This document shows, piece by piece, positions 55,025 to 55,045 of a DNA stretch of 55,045 nt. The notes beneath the pieces were generated by a model. It was not told the DNA's origin, did no database searches, and worked only from the letters and a program-made list of their open reading frames with translations. How positions within the stretch are numbered: the stretch's first letter is position 1; the number at the start of each line of letters is the position of its first letter. Source of the DNA: Methylobacterium aerolatum (GTDB lineage: Bacteria; Pseudomonadota; Alphaproteobacteria; Rhizobiales; Beijerinckiaceae); contig NZ_BPQE01000022.1 of the NCBI RefSeq assembly GCF_022179085.1, positions 1-55,045 of the forward strand. The letters are read 5' to 3'. Position numbers and translations under genes: made by a program.

Positions 55025-55045
55025 TCGTGCGGCTATTCCCTCCCC

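Overview
This is a high-GC chromosomal segment from an alphaproteobacterium. I infer Hyphomicrobiales, most likely a Methylobacteriaceae (Methylobacterium/Methylorubrum-like) genome. The basis is the gene content (a MucR-type regulator, a small DUF1127 protein, OpgC, TrmFO, a GCG_CRPN-type small protein), the strong G/C preference at third codon positions, and several families of palindromic intergenic repeats. No plasmid, phage, CRISPR or insertion-sequence genes were seen. Most of the window is core housekeeping DNA; the unusual material lies in small genes, divergent paralogues and repeats.

Layout. 0.4-3.7 kb: a membrane-anchored M23 endopeptidase, then convergent gluQ behind a six-cysteine mini-membrane protein. 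3.8-4.6 kb: an AT-rich patch and a MucR/Ros-like regulator lacking most zinc ligands. 4.7-9.7 kb: degP, rarA, a repeat, a 45-aa ORF, trmFO and a DUF1127 mini-protein. 10.0-12.9 kb: a GCG_CRPN-like exported peptide, an HtrA-like protein that has lost its whole catalytic triad, and a predicted beta-barrel protein, with two good terminators. 13.3-18.4 kb: uvrA with a repeat-encoded N-terminal tail, an MFS transporter and a cupin. 18.8-25.3 kb: tamA-tamB. 25.4-30.9 kb: an orphan HPr, nth, a small hypothetical, a CobW-type GTPase, a D,D-carboxypeptidase with a Lys/Ala-rich tail, and queE. 31.0-34.7 kb: the dTDP-L-rhamnose set rfbC-rfbB-rfbD-rfbA. 35.2-39.6 kb: an OpgC-like membrane acyltransferase overlapping an SGNH-type periplasmic protein, and a PAS sensor kinase. 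39.8-45.8 kb: pepN divergent from an Mfd-like helicase. 45.8-46.2 kb: a tandem array of ~115-bp palindromic units. 46.3-47.2 kb: gloA and RNase P RNA. 47.6-55.0 kb: the division/cell-wall (dcw) cluster rsmH-ftsL-ftsI-murE-murF-mraY, running off the right edge.

Themes. Envelope construction dominates: M23 hydrolase, DegP, TamA/TamB, D,D-carboxypeptidase, rhamnose nucleotide sugar synthesis, OpgC/SGNH and the dcw genes. DNA and RNA maintenance is the second theme: UvrA, the Mfd-like helicase, endonuclease III, RarA, RNase P RNA and tRNA modification (TrmFO, GluQ, QueE). GluQ acts on queuosine-tRNA(Asp) and QueE makes a queuosine precursor, so two steps of that pathway sit in the window, although far apart.

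I did not find a clear self-contained new system. The best candidates for undescribed biology are the catalytically dead HtrA-like protein, the Mfd-like helicase with an eroded RNA-polymerase-interaction region, the OpgC-SGNH pair next to the rhamnose genes, the six-cysteine protein coupled to gluQ, and the palindromic repeat families.
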